From positions 22,234,820 through 22,298,819 of the forward strand of contig CM040103.1 of the NCBI GenBank assembly GCA_022496805.1: DNA of 64,000 nt, given 5' to 3'. This stretch comes from Pohlia nutans (lineage: Eukaryota > Streptophyta > Bryopsida > Bryales > Mniaceae). Positions 1 to 10,624 of this stretch are shown here, piece after piece. A program made the position numbers and the translations under genes. Position 1 is the stretch's first letter. Every line of letters starts with the position of its first letter. A model generated the notes under the pieces. That model was not told the origin of the DNA. It was given only the letters and a program-made list of their open reading frames with translations, and did no database searches.

Positions 1-1165
1 AACGTTACTTTGCGAGTGCTGAGATGATATGTTTTTTTGTAATGTGGGGACTCATTATTGGTACACATGTTCAAGAATGTTATGATAGTCAGTCTGTGAC
101 AAGATGGTGATAAGACTAAAGTCGTGATCTCTAAAGAAGTTAGAGATTCAAAAAAAATAAGGTCAGTGGAGTATCATAAGATTTAAAAACTGAGTATTAT
201 CTGTAAGCAACTAAACCATGAAGGTCCAACTTCCATGGGTTTGAGAAGTTGCCCATGGAAGTAGGCAAGAAGAGGAAAGAAGTTGTATTGTAGTTTGTCT
301 CATACCTAACCATGAAGTGGTGCACACTTCCATTGATTTGCATAAGTGACATCTTGATTTGTTAAGGTGAAATGTGAACAAATTTGATGGTTAGGGAGAA
401 GTTGCCATGCTTTACCCTCCATACTTCCTGACAACTTCTCCACCACTTTATTCTCAATTGAAATGTGAAACTTGGACCCCGCAATCCCTAAAAACTTGTC
501 TTGTAGTGAGAAACTCTAACCATGGAACTTGGACCTAAGTGAGTTTTTACATAATTCATTGTATTTAGAAAAATATCAAAGTAGTACACTACAAGCAGAG
601 GAGTCATTTCTCACTCTAGAGGATCTTGTTCATTGTCTCTTTTCACTCTGCATTCTTGTCCTACGTGACGAATCACACTCATCAAATCCAACCAAAAAAT
701 TGGTGAGTGCGAAGAGACGCCGTTTGACTCCCAAAAGAAGTGAAAAGCGTAAAGTTTGGAGAGAGAAGAAAACACACTTGAGTACTGTATATATCTCTTT
801 TGAGTCTTTTCATAACTCAAAGGAAATCAACACTCGTAGCGCAAACCACTGATGTGATAATTAAAATAGTCTATGTGCGGAATGGCCATATTCATTAAAT
901 TGAGACTTTTCATAGTCTCAATTAAAAAAATTCATTGATCATGTCTTGATTGATCTTATATTTGTAATTAAATTTTTGACTGTAGATGGAAGATTATCCT
1001 TGACCCGAAGATAATTTACAATTAGAAAGTCTAAAAATGTATGAATTGTCTCAAAATAGTTACCCAATTTAAAGGTAAGAAGTCTCAAAAGTTTGAAATT
1101 GTCTCAAAATAACGAATATGGTCATCGGAGAGGATTGTTACAAAATTTTGTATGTTGTCATGCAG
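1..1165. other. AT-rich stretch, no gene recognised; may be intron of the GH28 gene
   Basis: No reading frame here resembles a known protein. The stretch ends at a good splice acceptor (TGCAG, 1161-1165) of the GH28 exon, so part of it may be an intron whose upstream exons lie left of the window. Short inverted motifs around CCATGG recur at 220-520. Confidence 0.4.
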
Positions 1166-1838
1166 GTCGACCACATGATGGTTTACGGCTCCAGATGGGG
1201 CATACGATTCAAAACGGGACCAGGGCGAGGCGGCTACATCCGCAACATAACAGCAACAAACATGCAGCTCCACTCCGTAAAAACAGCCATCGCGTTCGCA
1301 GGGAACTACGAGGGGCACCCCGATGAGAGCTGGAACCGGACTGCGTTTCCCGTCATCGAAAACATCGCCATTGAGAATGTGGTGGGCGAGAACGTCACGC
1401 AAGCCGGGCTTCTGCTGGGGATGCTGGAGTCTCCGTTCCGGGGCATTCATCTGGGTGTAAACCCCTCGGGCCCTCATGCCTTCTATAAATCCCGGGAGTT
1501 TATAGGCCGGAATGCCCTCCTACGAGCTGGGAGGGAAAATAATGGAATGGAACGCCCTCCCACGCTCTTGGGGGGCGTTCCTCAGGGTTTACGTAGCAGG
1601 GAGCCCCTGCCCTCGGGAATTCCAGCGCAGGGAAAACCCTACTCGGCCTCGGGCTCCCGCCCTCAGCCTCGGGGTTTTCCTACGCGGAATTCCCTCGGGC
1701 CGGGGCTCCCTGCTATACAACATCGATCTACAGGTCTTCCGCGGGAAAAGTAACAAGATCTGGAACTGCTCTTGTGTTGCTGGAACTTACTCTTCAGTTC
1801 AGCCCCCGCCGTGCAACGCCCTCACTAACGTGGAGTAG
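1166..1838 (+). CDS. Polygalacturonase-like GH28 protein, last two exons (5' part outside the window)
   Basis: This is the C-terminal part of a plant glycoside hydrolase family 28 protein. The family hydrolyses pectic polymers in the cell wall. The first visible exon (1166-1456, 97 codons) follows a TGCAG acceptor. It encodes a right-handed beta-helix segment with GIRFKT followed by GRGGYIRN, the counterpart of the family's RIK substrate-binding motif, then TAIAFAGNYEGHPDE, PVIENI and VVGENVT. A phase-0 intron (1457-1733, GTAAAC to CTACAG) leads to a last exon (1734-1838) encoding NKIWNCSCVAGTY, QPPPC and a TAG stop, the typical family C-terminus. The catalytic Asp cluster and His would be in upstream exons that I do not see. 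The frames join without a break. The exons are GC-rich compared with their surroundings. A truncated pseudogene cannot be excluded. Confidence 0.8.
1466..1718. repeat. GC-rich foldback DNA inside the GH28 intron
   Basis: The intron is filled with GC-rich inverted repeats. Arms of about 50 bp at 1593-1643 and 1668-1718 pair imperfectly; both carry GCAGGGAGCCCC- and GGGAATTCC-like blocks. A second hairpin at 1548-1581 has GGAACGCCC/GGGCGTTCC ends. Composition differs sharply from the AT-rich neighbourhood. I do not recognise the family. Confidence 0.65.
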
Positions 1839-1997
1839 TAACTTACGCTTTGGTGTCACTATTGGTGGGGTTTTATAGTTAGCTGCAATCAACTGTTCCT
1901 CTTGAAAGGGTTGTAACACTGATTGTTGGAAATAATGGCTATATTTTTGTTTAAAATGCGTGTTTTTTGTTTTTTTGAAAGAAAATTGCACATTGTA

Positions 1998-2253
1998 CAG
2001 TCAGGTACAAGTTGCTTACAAACTTTTTCACTCCTCCCTCATAAAAACAAAGTCACTTCCCTAAATTGTAATGTGCTCGATATGGCACCCATGAACCTAC
2101 AAATTGAAAGGGACATTCCTACTCTAGTCTTCTACGGATAGGAATTTGTTCTTACTATATTGGCAATCTTCAAAATCAATGTAGCCACTTGATGTAGGAT
2201 CTACCTACTTTCATAGCCTACGAAAAAATTTGTAAACATGTTGTACCTGACTG
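1998..2253. mobile_element. Tc1/mariner-type MITE, family R copy 1
   Basis: The ends are CAGTCAGGTACAAGTTGCTT and its imperfect inverted copy, each flanked by TA (1996-1997 and 2254-2255). Two larger copies with the same ends lie at 16668 and 19336. TA target and CAGT ends match Tc1/mariner elements. The element is non-coding. Confidence 0.6.
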
Positions 2254-2455
2254 TATAGGGTCTCATATGGTTTCCTGTATTGAGTGTCACTTTCCACTCT
2301 TAGCTTTAGAACTTGACACATGTTAAAAAATTCCTTCTACAAGTAGATGACTAAGCTTAAGTAGGTGATTTTGTACACATGTCAAAACTTGAAATCACAG
2401 GGAAAAGTGACACTCAAGGGGGAATCAACACAGGGAAACTATATGAGCTGTTGGG
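2254..2455. mobile_element. CACTA-like MITE, family D copy 1
   Basis: The inverted ends include GGGTCTCATATGGTTTCC and GGGAAACTATATGAG. Internally it matches the complete copy at 48501-48714. It abuts R1 directly, and its left terminus appears eroded or interrupted there. Confidence 0.55.
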
Positions 2456-3313
2456 GTGTGTGTTTTGATTTGTAAAAACAAGGGACAAAACAAGCACAGC
2501 ATCGACTCAAAAGAATCCAAAAATATTTTGAAATGATCCTAAAATTGCTTTGAAACGTTGCCTACACACATTCAAACAATGATTGTTGTTTTCGATGCAA
2601 ATATTATTTTTTTAAATTCTCCCTGAATCTGAATAGAAAGAAGAAAAAAATGAATCTCAAGAGATCATCTAAAGTTCAGGGTGAGGGAGTACCAATGGAG
2701 AAGTTCTTAGTTTCTATTTGAATGTGGGGGATAGAAAGGTTGTTGAGGTGATTAGGTGGTTTGGTGTTGGTGGGTTTGTATTAGCTGCAATAAGTTTGTT
2801 ATTGAAATAATGGCTCTATATTCTTTAAATGGATAGTTCGTGTTTTAATTTGTGATGTGTGTTTTAATTTGTGGAGACTAAGAACAAAATAATTGTCTAC
2901 ACTATCCAAAAAAAAATTGAGATAATCCTAAAATTGTTTTGGAACCTTGCCTACATGTTTTGAAACGATGATTGTTGTTTTTGATGCAAGTATTTTGAGT
3001 ATTTGAGTGTGGGGATGGAAAGGTTGTTGAAGTGAATAGGTGGTTTCATTGGTATTGCGGTGGATTTGTAGTAGTTGCAATAAGTTCCTCTTGTAAAGTT
3101 TGTAACACAGATCATTGCTTCAAACTTAACTAAAATGACATATGCATGCTCCACAAATTAAGAATCTTTTTTGGAGGGTCAAGAAAACCGTCACTTTTGT
3201 AGGGGTGGTGAGCCTCTAAGCTTTCTTTTTTTTTTATTTTGGATTTTTGTTTTTTCTAAATGAACCAAAGATCCATTTACCAACAAAAATGTCTCTTCGA
3301 AATAGTAACTTAA

Positions 3314-3738
3314 GGGCCTCCTTACACTACACTAAATAGGTAGATTAGTGTTAGATACACTAATTTACATAAACCTGTTGTAAGCTTTTACTGTTGACCA
3401 ATTTTTTTACCCTCTGTATTGGTCAAGATGGGGATCTTTCAATAGTATTGGAATCAATGTCTTTGGTAATTCTTTTTGTCGAGTAAAAATCTATAATATT
3501 TTCAAATCTTATAATTATCTAACACTAATCTACCTATTTAGTGTAGAGGCGAGAAGCCATAAGGAGAGAAATTTCAACCAATGAAAAAATAGTCTTCTCG
3601 GTTCTTAAGCCTCCCATTGGCTGAAATTTCTCTCCTGAGAAATTTCAACCAATAAAAAATTAGTCTTCTCGGTTTCTAGGCCTCCCATTGGCTGAAATTT
3701 CTCTCCTCACGGCTTTTCGCTTCTAGTGTAAAGGGTCC
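3314..3738. mobile_element. Tourist/Harbinger-like MITE, family H, interrupted by G1
   Basis: The ends GGGCCTCCTTACACTA and (inverted) GGACCCTTTACACTA are flanked by TAA at 3311-3313 and 3739-3741, as in PIF/Harbinger insertions. Inner arms repeat GAGAGAAATTTCAACCAATG in inverted orientation. Element G1 splits the left end at a TA. Confidence 0.65.
3330..3543. mobile_element. TA-flanked MITE, family G copy 1, nested in H
   Basis: CACTAAATAGGTAGATTAGT ends in inverted orientation are flanked by TA (3328-3329, 3544-3545). Removing the element and one TA restores the H arm, which can be checked against its opposite arm. Copies G2 and G3 lie at 58025 and 58859. Confidence 0.75.
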
Positions 3739-3774
3739 TAAATGTCCCTTGTTGCAACTTATGTCAGAAACCCC

Positions 3775-4194
3775 CAGACCATTCTAGTGCGACGCTTCCA
3801 GAAGCCTTGCCAAAATCCTCCTCAGCAAAGACCGATGAATGCTTGCCAGGCAAGGTGGCCATAAAGCGCCCTCCGCTCTATTACCGCGAAAGAGCGCTCG
3901 CTATCGTGGTCGACTGTGGCCCGTCCGATGAACCATCCAACGGTCGACGGTCATCGTCTCCACGGTGACAGGCCACCGCCCTCGTCACCTTTGCTTCATC
4001 AGATTGAGCCGCTTTCCACTACTTATTGGAAACGCGACACGCTTGTTGTCATCCATTTGTCCTTCTGTCTTTTTGAGAGACCACGGCATTGCTCGCAGTG
4101 GAGCAGAACTTCAGTGCTACGGAGGAAGTGTGACCGAGACCGCGGGCGTTTCTTTGGTAACGCCGGTTTGGAAAGCTCGGGGAGTAATTAGCAG
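3775..4194 (+). promoter_or_regulatory. Probable promoter and noncoding leader exon of the SOUL gene
   Basis: The GC content rises abruptly and no convincing protein is encoded. The segment ends at a strong donor (TTAGCAG followed by GTGAGT at 4195). Candidate acceptors lie just before the SOUL start codon (CAG at 5218 and 5236). This is what a spliced 5' leader looks like. The true transcription start cannot be placed. Confidence 0.4.
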
Positions 4195-4312
4195 GTGAGT
4201 GAAGACCTGGCTGTGGTTGATATCTTGCAGTTTATGATATTGCTGTGCGTGAATTTGTATTTTGTCCCTTCCTTGAATTGGTGCTAATTTGGATACGAGA
4301 GGTGTTTGCTGA

Positions 4313-4945
4313 CCTTGATTTCTCTCAGCAATTTCGTACTGCCGGGATTGCTGATTAAGAAGCCTGGAGAGCTCATGTTAGGTATCAATTTTTAGGAGCT
4401 TTCGCCGCCAGAATCTTGTTCTTTCTTGAGCAGATGTATATATTGAAATGAGAGGTGTATGTTTTTGTAGTCTTGTGTGTGCACGTTAGTTTGCCAACCT
4501 TGATTTCTCTTACTGCTGGGATTGCTGATTAAGAAGCTATGTTAGGTATCAATTTTTAGGAGCTCGTTTCGTTTTATGGCTGTGGTTGATATGTTGAAGC
4601 TGATGTTTAAGATTCTGCCATGCGCGAATGGTGTGCGTACGTTTGTTAGCCGACATTGATTTCTCTCAGCACTTCTTACATCCAGGATTGATCATTGAGG
4701 AGCCTGGAGAGCTCACGTTAGGTAGCAATTTTTAGGAGCTCGTTTCGTTTTTTTGGCCGCGTACTTTCTTGAGCTGATGCATATTTTGAAATGAGAGGTG
4801 TATGTTTTTGTAGTCTGGAGTGTGCACGTTTGTTTGTCGACCTTGATTTCTCTGGGCAATTTCTTACAGCCGGGATTGCTGATTAAGGAGCCTGGAGAGC
4901 TCATGTTAGGTAATTTTTAGGAGCTCGTCTCGTTCTCTATATGCC
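4313..4945 (+). repeat. Four degenerate tandem units of 155-188 bp in the presumed leader intron
   Basis: Units begin near 4313, 4498, 4653 and 4841 with CTTGATTTCTCT-like text. They share GGATTGCTGATTAAG, CCTGGAGAGCTC and AATTTTTAGGAGCTCGT. The array sits between the putative leader exon and the SOUL start codon. Confidence 0.8.
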
Positions 4946-5256
4946 AACCTACAATATATCAGCTAGGAAATCTCCCACTTGTAAACTTGACTAAGAGCAT
5001 GGTTATGTATGGTCAGGAGGATTAGTTTGAACTCACATGTTTCTTTTTACGTTGCTGCTCTAGACACTTTGTGTGTTCCGCCTCAATTTTTCATTTAGAA
5101 CACTGTTCTGAATTTCATTTTGAATATTGAATTGTTTTTTAATCTTGTCTTTGCGACTTTCTTTCTGAGCACACTACAGTAGCTGAAGTAGAGTGTTCGC
5201 ACTGTATTGGTTGTGCAGAACTATTTGTCAGAAGGGGAAACAAAGTAGGTGCAGCC

Positions 5257-6653
5257 ATGGGTATTATACTTGGAAAGGTCACAGTGGAAACGCCCAAGTA
5301 CAAATCTGTGGAGAAGAAAGGAGATATCGAAATTAGGGAATATGAGGCCGCTGTGGTTGCCGAGGCCACTTACGATCCCAAGACTATGAAGAGTGGAAGA
5401 GACGGGGGGTTCATGATACTTGCAGGTTACATAGGTGCAATTGGAACACCTTGCAATAAGAAAGGATCAGAACCTGGAGAAAAGATTGCTATGACTGCGC
5501 CTGTCATTACTCAAGAGCATGGTAAGCTTGCCTTCACAGTAATTTTTGAAGTTATGTTAGCCAGGCCTTTTCATTGAGCCGTTACATTCTAGTCCAGTTG
5601 TTCCTTACAGGCTCCTCATCTAAATTGAAGTAGAATAATAATGCAATTAGAAATTTTGGTTATCTTCAATCTTAAGGTGGTTACCCCATTACCAACTGGC
5701 TCCTTTCACCAACAGCTAGGGGCATTATCCGCAATCAATGCTGTAATGATGTTGGTTGTAGCATGAGTTACTATTGGTAATGGGTTCTCTCTTGTTGGTT
5801 TTAGTATATGTAAGTGTGGTTATGGATCTGTTGTTGTTGGTTTAAGCATCTTTAGTGTGTGCAATACAAATCTTCTTTAGACAGAAAGAGCTCTACCTAT
5901 ATGAGGTGAATGGGATGTGTCATACTTCAACTTTGAAAATTTATAACTAATTTATTCTTCATCCAAAAATTATGTTTCAACTTGTGTTGGAATCTATTTC
6001 TTCTTACCTAACTCTAAAAAATAATATATTAAATAATATCAATGTCTCATATCTGTATTTCTTATTCAGTTGGGAATGGGGTAATCACCTTATAGGCTCC
6101 TCATCTAAATTGAAGTAGAGTAATACTGCAATTAGAAATTTCGGTTATCTTCAATCTTACATGTAAAGTTTTACATCATGTCTACAGTTCAGGTGTTTAT
6201 AAGTAGGAAACAGTTGATTTTGACCGAACAATCTTGCAACGCCAGTAGCTCTCACACCTCATAAACCCGGTGGTTGATTTGATCATGTTTACAGGTGGCG
6301 CTGAGAAAATAGCAATGACAGACCCAGTCATAACCAAGGAAGGAGGTTCAAGTGAGGAGAAAAACCTGGTAACAATGCAATTTGTATTACCCTCGAAGTA
6401 TACCCTCGAGACAGCACCGACGCCCACAGACGACCGGGTTAAGCTTAAAGAGTTTCCAAGTAAGAAGTATGGAGTTATTACATTTAGCGGCACTGTTAAC
6501 CCAAAGCTTGAAGAGGAGCAGGTGCAAAAGCTGAAGTCGTCATTGGAGACTGATGGTTACAAAATCCTGGGAGGTCATTTACTGGCACGATATAACCCAC
6601 CTTGGACGCCATGGTTTCTGAAGACGAATGAGGTGATGATTCCTGTAGAATAA
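5257..6653 (+). CDS. SOUL heme-binding family protein (cytosolic HBP type), two exons
   Basis: Exon 1 is 5257-5521 and exon 2 is 6295-6653. They join in phase 1 (GT at 5522, AG at 6293-6294) to give 207 residues with a TAA stop. Plant members bind heme or tetrapyrroles in the cytosol. The protein opens MGIILGKVTVETPKY and then IEIREYEAAVVAEATY. Two copies of EKIAMT(A/D)PVIT lie near residues 74-84 and 92-102, one on each side of the splice. It ends with LARYNPPWTPWF and NEVMIPVE, the family's closing motifs. No signal or transit peptide is apparent. The start sits in good context (GCAGCCATGG). An AATAAA overlaps the stop codon (6650-6655) and could serve in polyadenylation. The 773-bp intron holds a mobile element. 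The length matches plant homologues. Confidence 0.92.
5603..6159. mobile_element. TIR element in the SOUL intron, flanked by a 70-bp direct duplication
   Basis: Inverted ends AGGTGGTTACCCCATTACCA and TGGGAATGGGGTAATCACCT bound an insert at about 5674-6091. The about 70 bp before it (5603-5674) is repeated after it (6089-6159) with few mismatches; both start CCTTA(C/T)AGGCTCCTCATC. Such a long duplication is not a normal target-site duplication. Confidence 0.65.
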
Positions 6654-6659
6654 AAAATT

Positions 6660-8390
6660 CGTGGATGTGAATGCCATAGCAGTGTTTATGTATTCATAGT
6701 ATGATTCAAGGAATGTTCAGAATGAAGGACTGTAAATTGCTTTTTGAACTAGTTTGAACAGTTATATGTTGCCTATATGTAATTGTAAGTTCTGTTTGAT
6801 CGTGATTACCGGTAATCACGGTTTATAGCCTGTTGTGCCTTTGGGTCATTTGTTGAACTTTCAAGTCTCATAATGTGTGGTTGAAGGTGTGGCTATACAA
6901 CTACTGGTTTCTTATTATTGTGGACAGATTTCTTGAAGTTTTGGTTTTAACCCTTTATAGCCGAAGCTGTATTTGAGAAGATTGGACCCAGATTTGTTGA
7001 GATATTTCCTACCTGTTCCATTTTTTGGCTATACGGAATCTAAAACCATAGAACAGATACAACGGTGCATGACTGAGATTATTTGGAAGTGTGAAATCGC
7101 AAAATTTTCATGGACCCTTTATGGTTGAAATGACTATGTAGAACTTGCATTTTTTTTTTATCTTCTTCAGCAATAATGAATGTAAACCAACACTTATGCA
7201 TTTCTTTTGAGGATATCCCTTGTGCACATTCATTTTGTTTTCATTTTTCTAGATTTCCCTAAAAAAGAACACTGTGTATGTTTCCCAAGTATACCAAAAA
7301 ATTATACAATCGCATATACTAGTTCTGCTGATATTAGGTGGAAGTGTGTGCAGTGCTGAACAAAACTGAATATTGATTGAAACTTTTCCATCCAAACACC
7401 CATACCATGAGCATGAATGGGCAGAGTCCAAAAGTGGATATTCGAAAGTTGTAGTATGTGACATATAACACATTACTATGAAAGTTTGAAGAAAAATGCA
7501 ATTGTGATTTGAAAGAAAATGAATTTCAAAGTTAGCCATGTCTAAAATGCAGTTTTGTGCACTACAATTTGGAACTACTTCAAGTTTTGTCAATTTTTTT
7601 TAAAGCTTTAAAAAAACTTTTTGTGCCTTGGCATGTTGGTATAAATCATTTTAGATTGTTGTACACAAAAATTGAAGGAAGTTGACATTTACAGAATGTA
7701 AAATATTCACAATTTGACACATGCAAATGATTTTGGTTTTTACGATATTTGAATATTTTGTTGGAGTTGAGAGCATGGTACTACATTGGCCATTGTAAAG
7801 AGTGCATAGGGTTGCAACATGAACCATTGTTACATCCCAATGCCCTTGCATTTAAAATATTCGTTGAATAGGAGAATGCATTAGAGATGTATGATGTCAT
7901 TTTCAAGTATCATCAAAAAATTGTCTATTTTATGAAAGTTGGAGGGAATTTTTGGTAATTATGAACTTGCTCTTGTAAACAAGGGAGCTTATAACGTTGC
8001 TTAAAGATATTATGCAATGATTTGTATTTTTGAAGCTTATATCTCCCTCAACATTTATCCGCAATCTTAATCTTTGTTGATTGGAACTAATCTTTAGCTT
8101 TTTGAAAGTGGCTTTTTATAGGTTGTAAGGTACATGCCTCATATGTCTCATGTGAACAAGATTTTAGTATATTCAAGATGTGAATAAAGTAAACCACCTT
8201 ATATTTACTATGAATTGAAAGTAATTCCATTCATACCACTATGCATTTGTAGGGAGCATATCCAATATATAAATTTAAGACATTGATACATAGTGAGAGC
8301 AATCCCACCAATGATTGTCATCCTCAAATTTCTTGTTAAAAATAAAAGGTCCTAGTTTGATTTGGGAAACCTTTTTGCCAACTAGAGTGT
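6660..8390. other. SOUL 3' region and AT-rich intergenic DNA
   Basis: The first part is presumably the 3' untranslated region of the SOUL gene. Beyond about 6850 I see no gene. A perfect 20-bp palindrome lies at 6801-6820. Confidence 0.4.
6801..6820. repeat. Perfect 20-bp palindrome
   Basis: CGTGATTACC is followed directly by its reverse complement, with no spacer. It lies about 150 bp after the SOUL stop codon. It could form a cruciform or be a protein-binding site; nothing else supports either. Confidence 0.7.
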
Positions 8391-8400
8391 TCAAGGCTGG

Positions 8401-8790
8401 TATGTTTCTTACGAGCCTCACTCGTGGGCATGCTCTGACCACAAAGCAACATACCCGGTCATCAAGGTCAGCAAATTATGCAAGTTGCAGTGCACCCATA
8501 ACAAATACATTGCATGTTCAAAGTGCAAAGTGTCCAACTATAAAGGAGGTTATCAAGACAACTAGCTTGATGATTACACTATAGAAGTGTGTATGCGAGA
8601 GATTGTAAAAAGGAATTGGAGGAGCGTTCAAGTAATTGTGATTATTGCAATCACTTGGACGTTACTACAGTCCCTCACCACGATCCCTTGCACATACTTT
8701 TCAATTGCATTAAAGTTGTATCACCTACAACTAGGAAAATTTGTGCAACATTCTCAAAATTTGGCTATCATAGATTGAAACTTTCACCGG
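8401..8790 (+). pseudogene. Decayed Cys/His-rich coding remnant, family not recognised
   Basis: In frame 1 from 8401, WACSDHKATYPVIKV is followed by CKLQCTHNKYIACSKCK and GGYQD, then a stop. After a frame change, SSNCDYCNHLDV follows near 8623-8670. The spacing of Cys and His pairs suggests zinc binding. Stops lie upstream and in the middle, so it is not intact. It may come from a transposon protein, but I cannot name a family. Confidence 0.35.
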
Positions 8791-9483
8791 AAGTTAGAAA
8801 TTTCAATAGGAACAAAAACCAAGTGAAATTGTTTGGTTTGAATATTGCAATGAAAAGTTAGGAAAATTCAAAAGTTAATTGGTAAATGTTCTAGCTAAAT
8901 CCGTACTATGAATTTGAATAACTTAAAGTTGTGCATTCTACAATAAGTATATATATTTATTGTCTAGGTTTTTAAAGACATGCACTTGGTTTTAGCTCAT
9001 CCTACTTTATATTTTGCAATAGAACTAATATCATTTTGTTGATAAATTCTTTATAAAAATAAAAAAAATGTATCCAAAACAAGGTTTTAAATCACCTTGT
9101 TGAAATTATTCTCATGACAAAGTTACAACTTGCAAAAGTGCTTGAGGTAAATTGATCCATAACCATGCATACCCCACTCTCGCTACTAGTCTTGTTGCCA
9201 TCCAAGAACCTAAAACTAGTCTCTTATGATCCAATAGAAATTTCTACAAGTGAACAAAATTGGGGTTTCTAGGATGCAAGTTTTGGAGGGAACAATTTTT
9301 TGGGGGTAAAAACATCATTTTGGAGCTCAAAAGCAAAAAAATTAAAAATTGAACCCAAAAGCCTTAAAAGGCTCCTTTGCATTTAAGGAGCCTCCACCTT
9401 GATGGAAAAAAGCAACATTCATTGATTGTATTCATACCAATCTTGTCCATTGTATGCTCATATGCCTATTCTAGTGAGTGGTT

Positions 9484-10086
9484 TAAGGTAGAGGAACCTT
9501 GAACAACCACGACACCTAAAACCACCAACTTCTACACCTTTCTTTCATTTTAGGGAGGAAATGTAGGCTTTTATTACATGCCTTATGCATTAATCGCTCA
9601 AAAGTTAAGTCATATACCGACAACCTTCATTTCCTCTCTAAAATGAAAGAAGGGTGTAGAAGTTGGTGGTTTTAGGTTTGTGGTGGTTTAACCCTTAAAC
9701 GTCAAGAGGGCCTGGACAGGGCAGCTCGGAAAGAATCTAAAATTTTTTTTGCCAAAAATAAAATAAAAATAAAATAAAAAATAAAAAATAATATTACAAA
9801 AACGGCTCTGCAGTGCACTGCTGGCTAGCACTATAGCACTGCTGAATTTCAACTGCCCCAACCTCAAAACTTGTTCAATTTGATAACTTTGATTGCTTAC
9901 CAACGATTCCACAATCTCTCAAATGAGGCGAAAATTTGGAATCTAGATCGCTTTTTCAGTAGCTTTCCAACGCAACAAGTCTCGCTTGATTTGGTTGAGA
10001 AATGAAACTTTTTTCTCCAATTATTCCTTTATACCAAGCCCGTGGGGCTTGCTTTGACGTTTAAGGGTTAAGATACCTCTACCTTA
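9484..10086. mobile_element. Foldback element, family L copy 1, interrupted by a TTAA element
   Basis: The ends TAAGGTAGAGG and CCTCTACCTTA are inverted, as are long inner arms (CACCTAAAACCACCAACTTC at about 9510 and its reverse near 9660). Copy 2 at 27352-27975 shows the same ends and arms and has a single TTAA where the 9692-10067 insert sits here. Confidence 0.8.
9692..10067. mobile_element. TTAA-flanked MITE (piggyBac-like), 376 bp, nested in L1
   Basis: The ends CCCTTAAACGTCAA and TTTGACGTTTAAGGG are inverted repeats bordered by TTAA at 9688-9691 and 10068-10071. TTAA target and CCC ends are the piggyBac hallmarks. It is non-coding, with an AAAAT-rich tract near 9755-9800. The empty site is in L2. 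Confidence 0.8.
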
Positions 10087-10089
10087 GAA

Positions 10090-10620
10090 GGCCTTCAGCT
10101 GCTCTTGGTGAGTTAATGCAATACCATCCCTCCGTATGTTTGCAAAAATATTTTTCTACAAATGTCAAATTTTGTAAATATTTTTAAAGATTTTCTTTTT
10201 CACCATACAAAATATAATTCTTTTGAAAATTAATGTCCTTAAAATTTGGGCTTTTCTTCTTATAATTATTTTTTGTCAATCGCGATAACCGACTAGTCTA
10301 TTATAATAAGCAATCCTGGGAACTTATTCCTTCTACAGTCACTGCACATGGTTTGCAACACTGTTATGCATGTTGTTAGATTCCGTCCGGTGTTGATGGT
10401 GCATAGACCAACTGAAGTGGTGGTAGCGTGAAGCAACAAACTATTGATGACATTTAAGCCACAATCCTCTTCCTACAACATCCGTTGCGAACATGATTGA
10501 AAGCATGATTCTAGGTGCATGCCCTTCTTGCCATAAAACTACAGCAGCTCACTCAGGGTCCGCTTAGTCGCTTACACAGCTTCATCCCAAAAACAAGAAA
10601 CCGCTGAAATGAAAGTAAAA
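10090..10620. other. AT-rich intergenic DNA
   Basis: I see no gene or clear repeat boundary here. Confidence 0.3.
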
Positions 10621-10624
10621 TTAA

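Larger units (their letters stand above)
1850..3170. repeat. Degenerate direct repeats downstream of the GH28 gene
   Basis: Blocks recur in direct orientation. A GGTGGGTTT...TAGCTGCAAT block appears near 1865, 2768 and 3060. A block ending GATTGTTGTTTTCGATGCAA appears near 2582 and 2970. GTGGGGATAGAAAGGTTGTTGA appears near 2720 and 3008. Elements R1 and D1 interrupt the array. This suggests an old local duplication rather than genes. Confidence 0.6.

Noticed and set aside
1118..1753. A continuous 211-residue frame through the GH28 exon and intron
   Set aside because: After residue 113 it translates GC-rich hairpin DNA. The family C-terminus is in another frame reached by splicing.
3916..4198. 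Two overlapping frames in the GC-rich segment before the SOUL gene
   Set aside because: No family resemblance. The segment is better explained as a promoter and leader exon.
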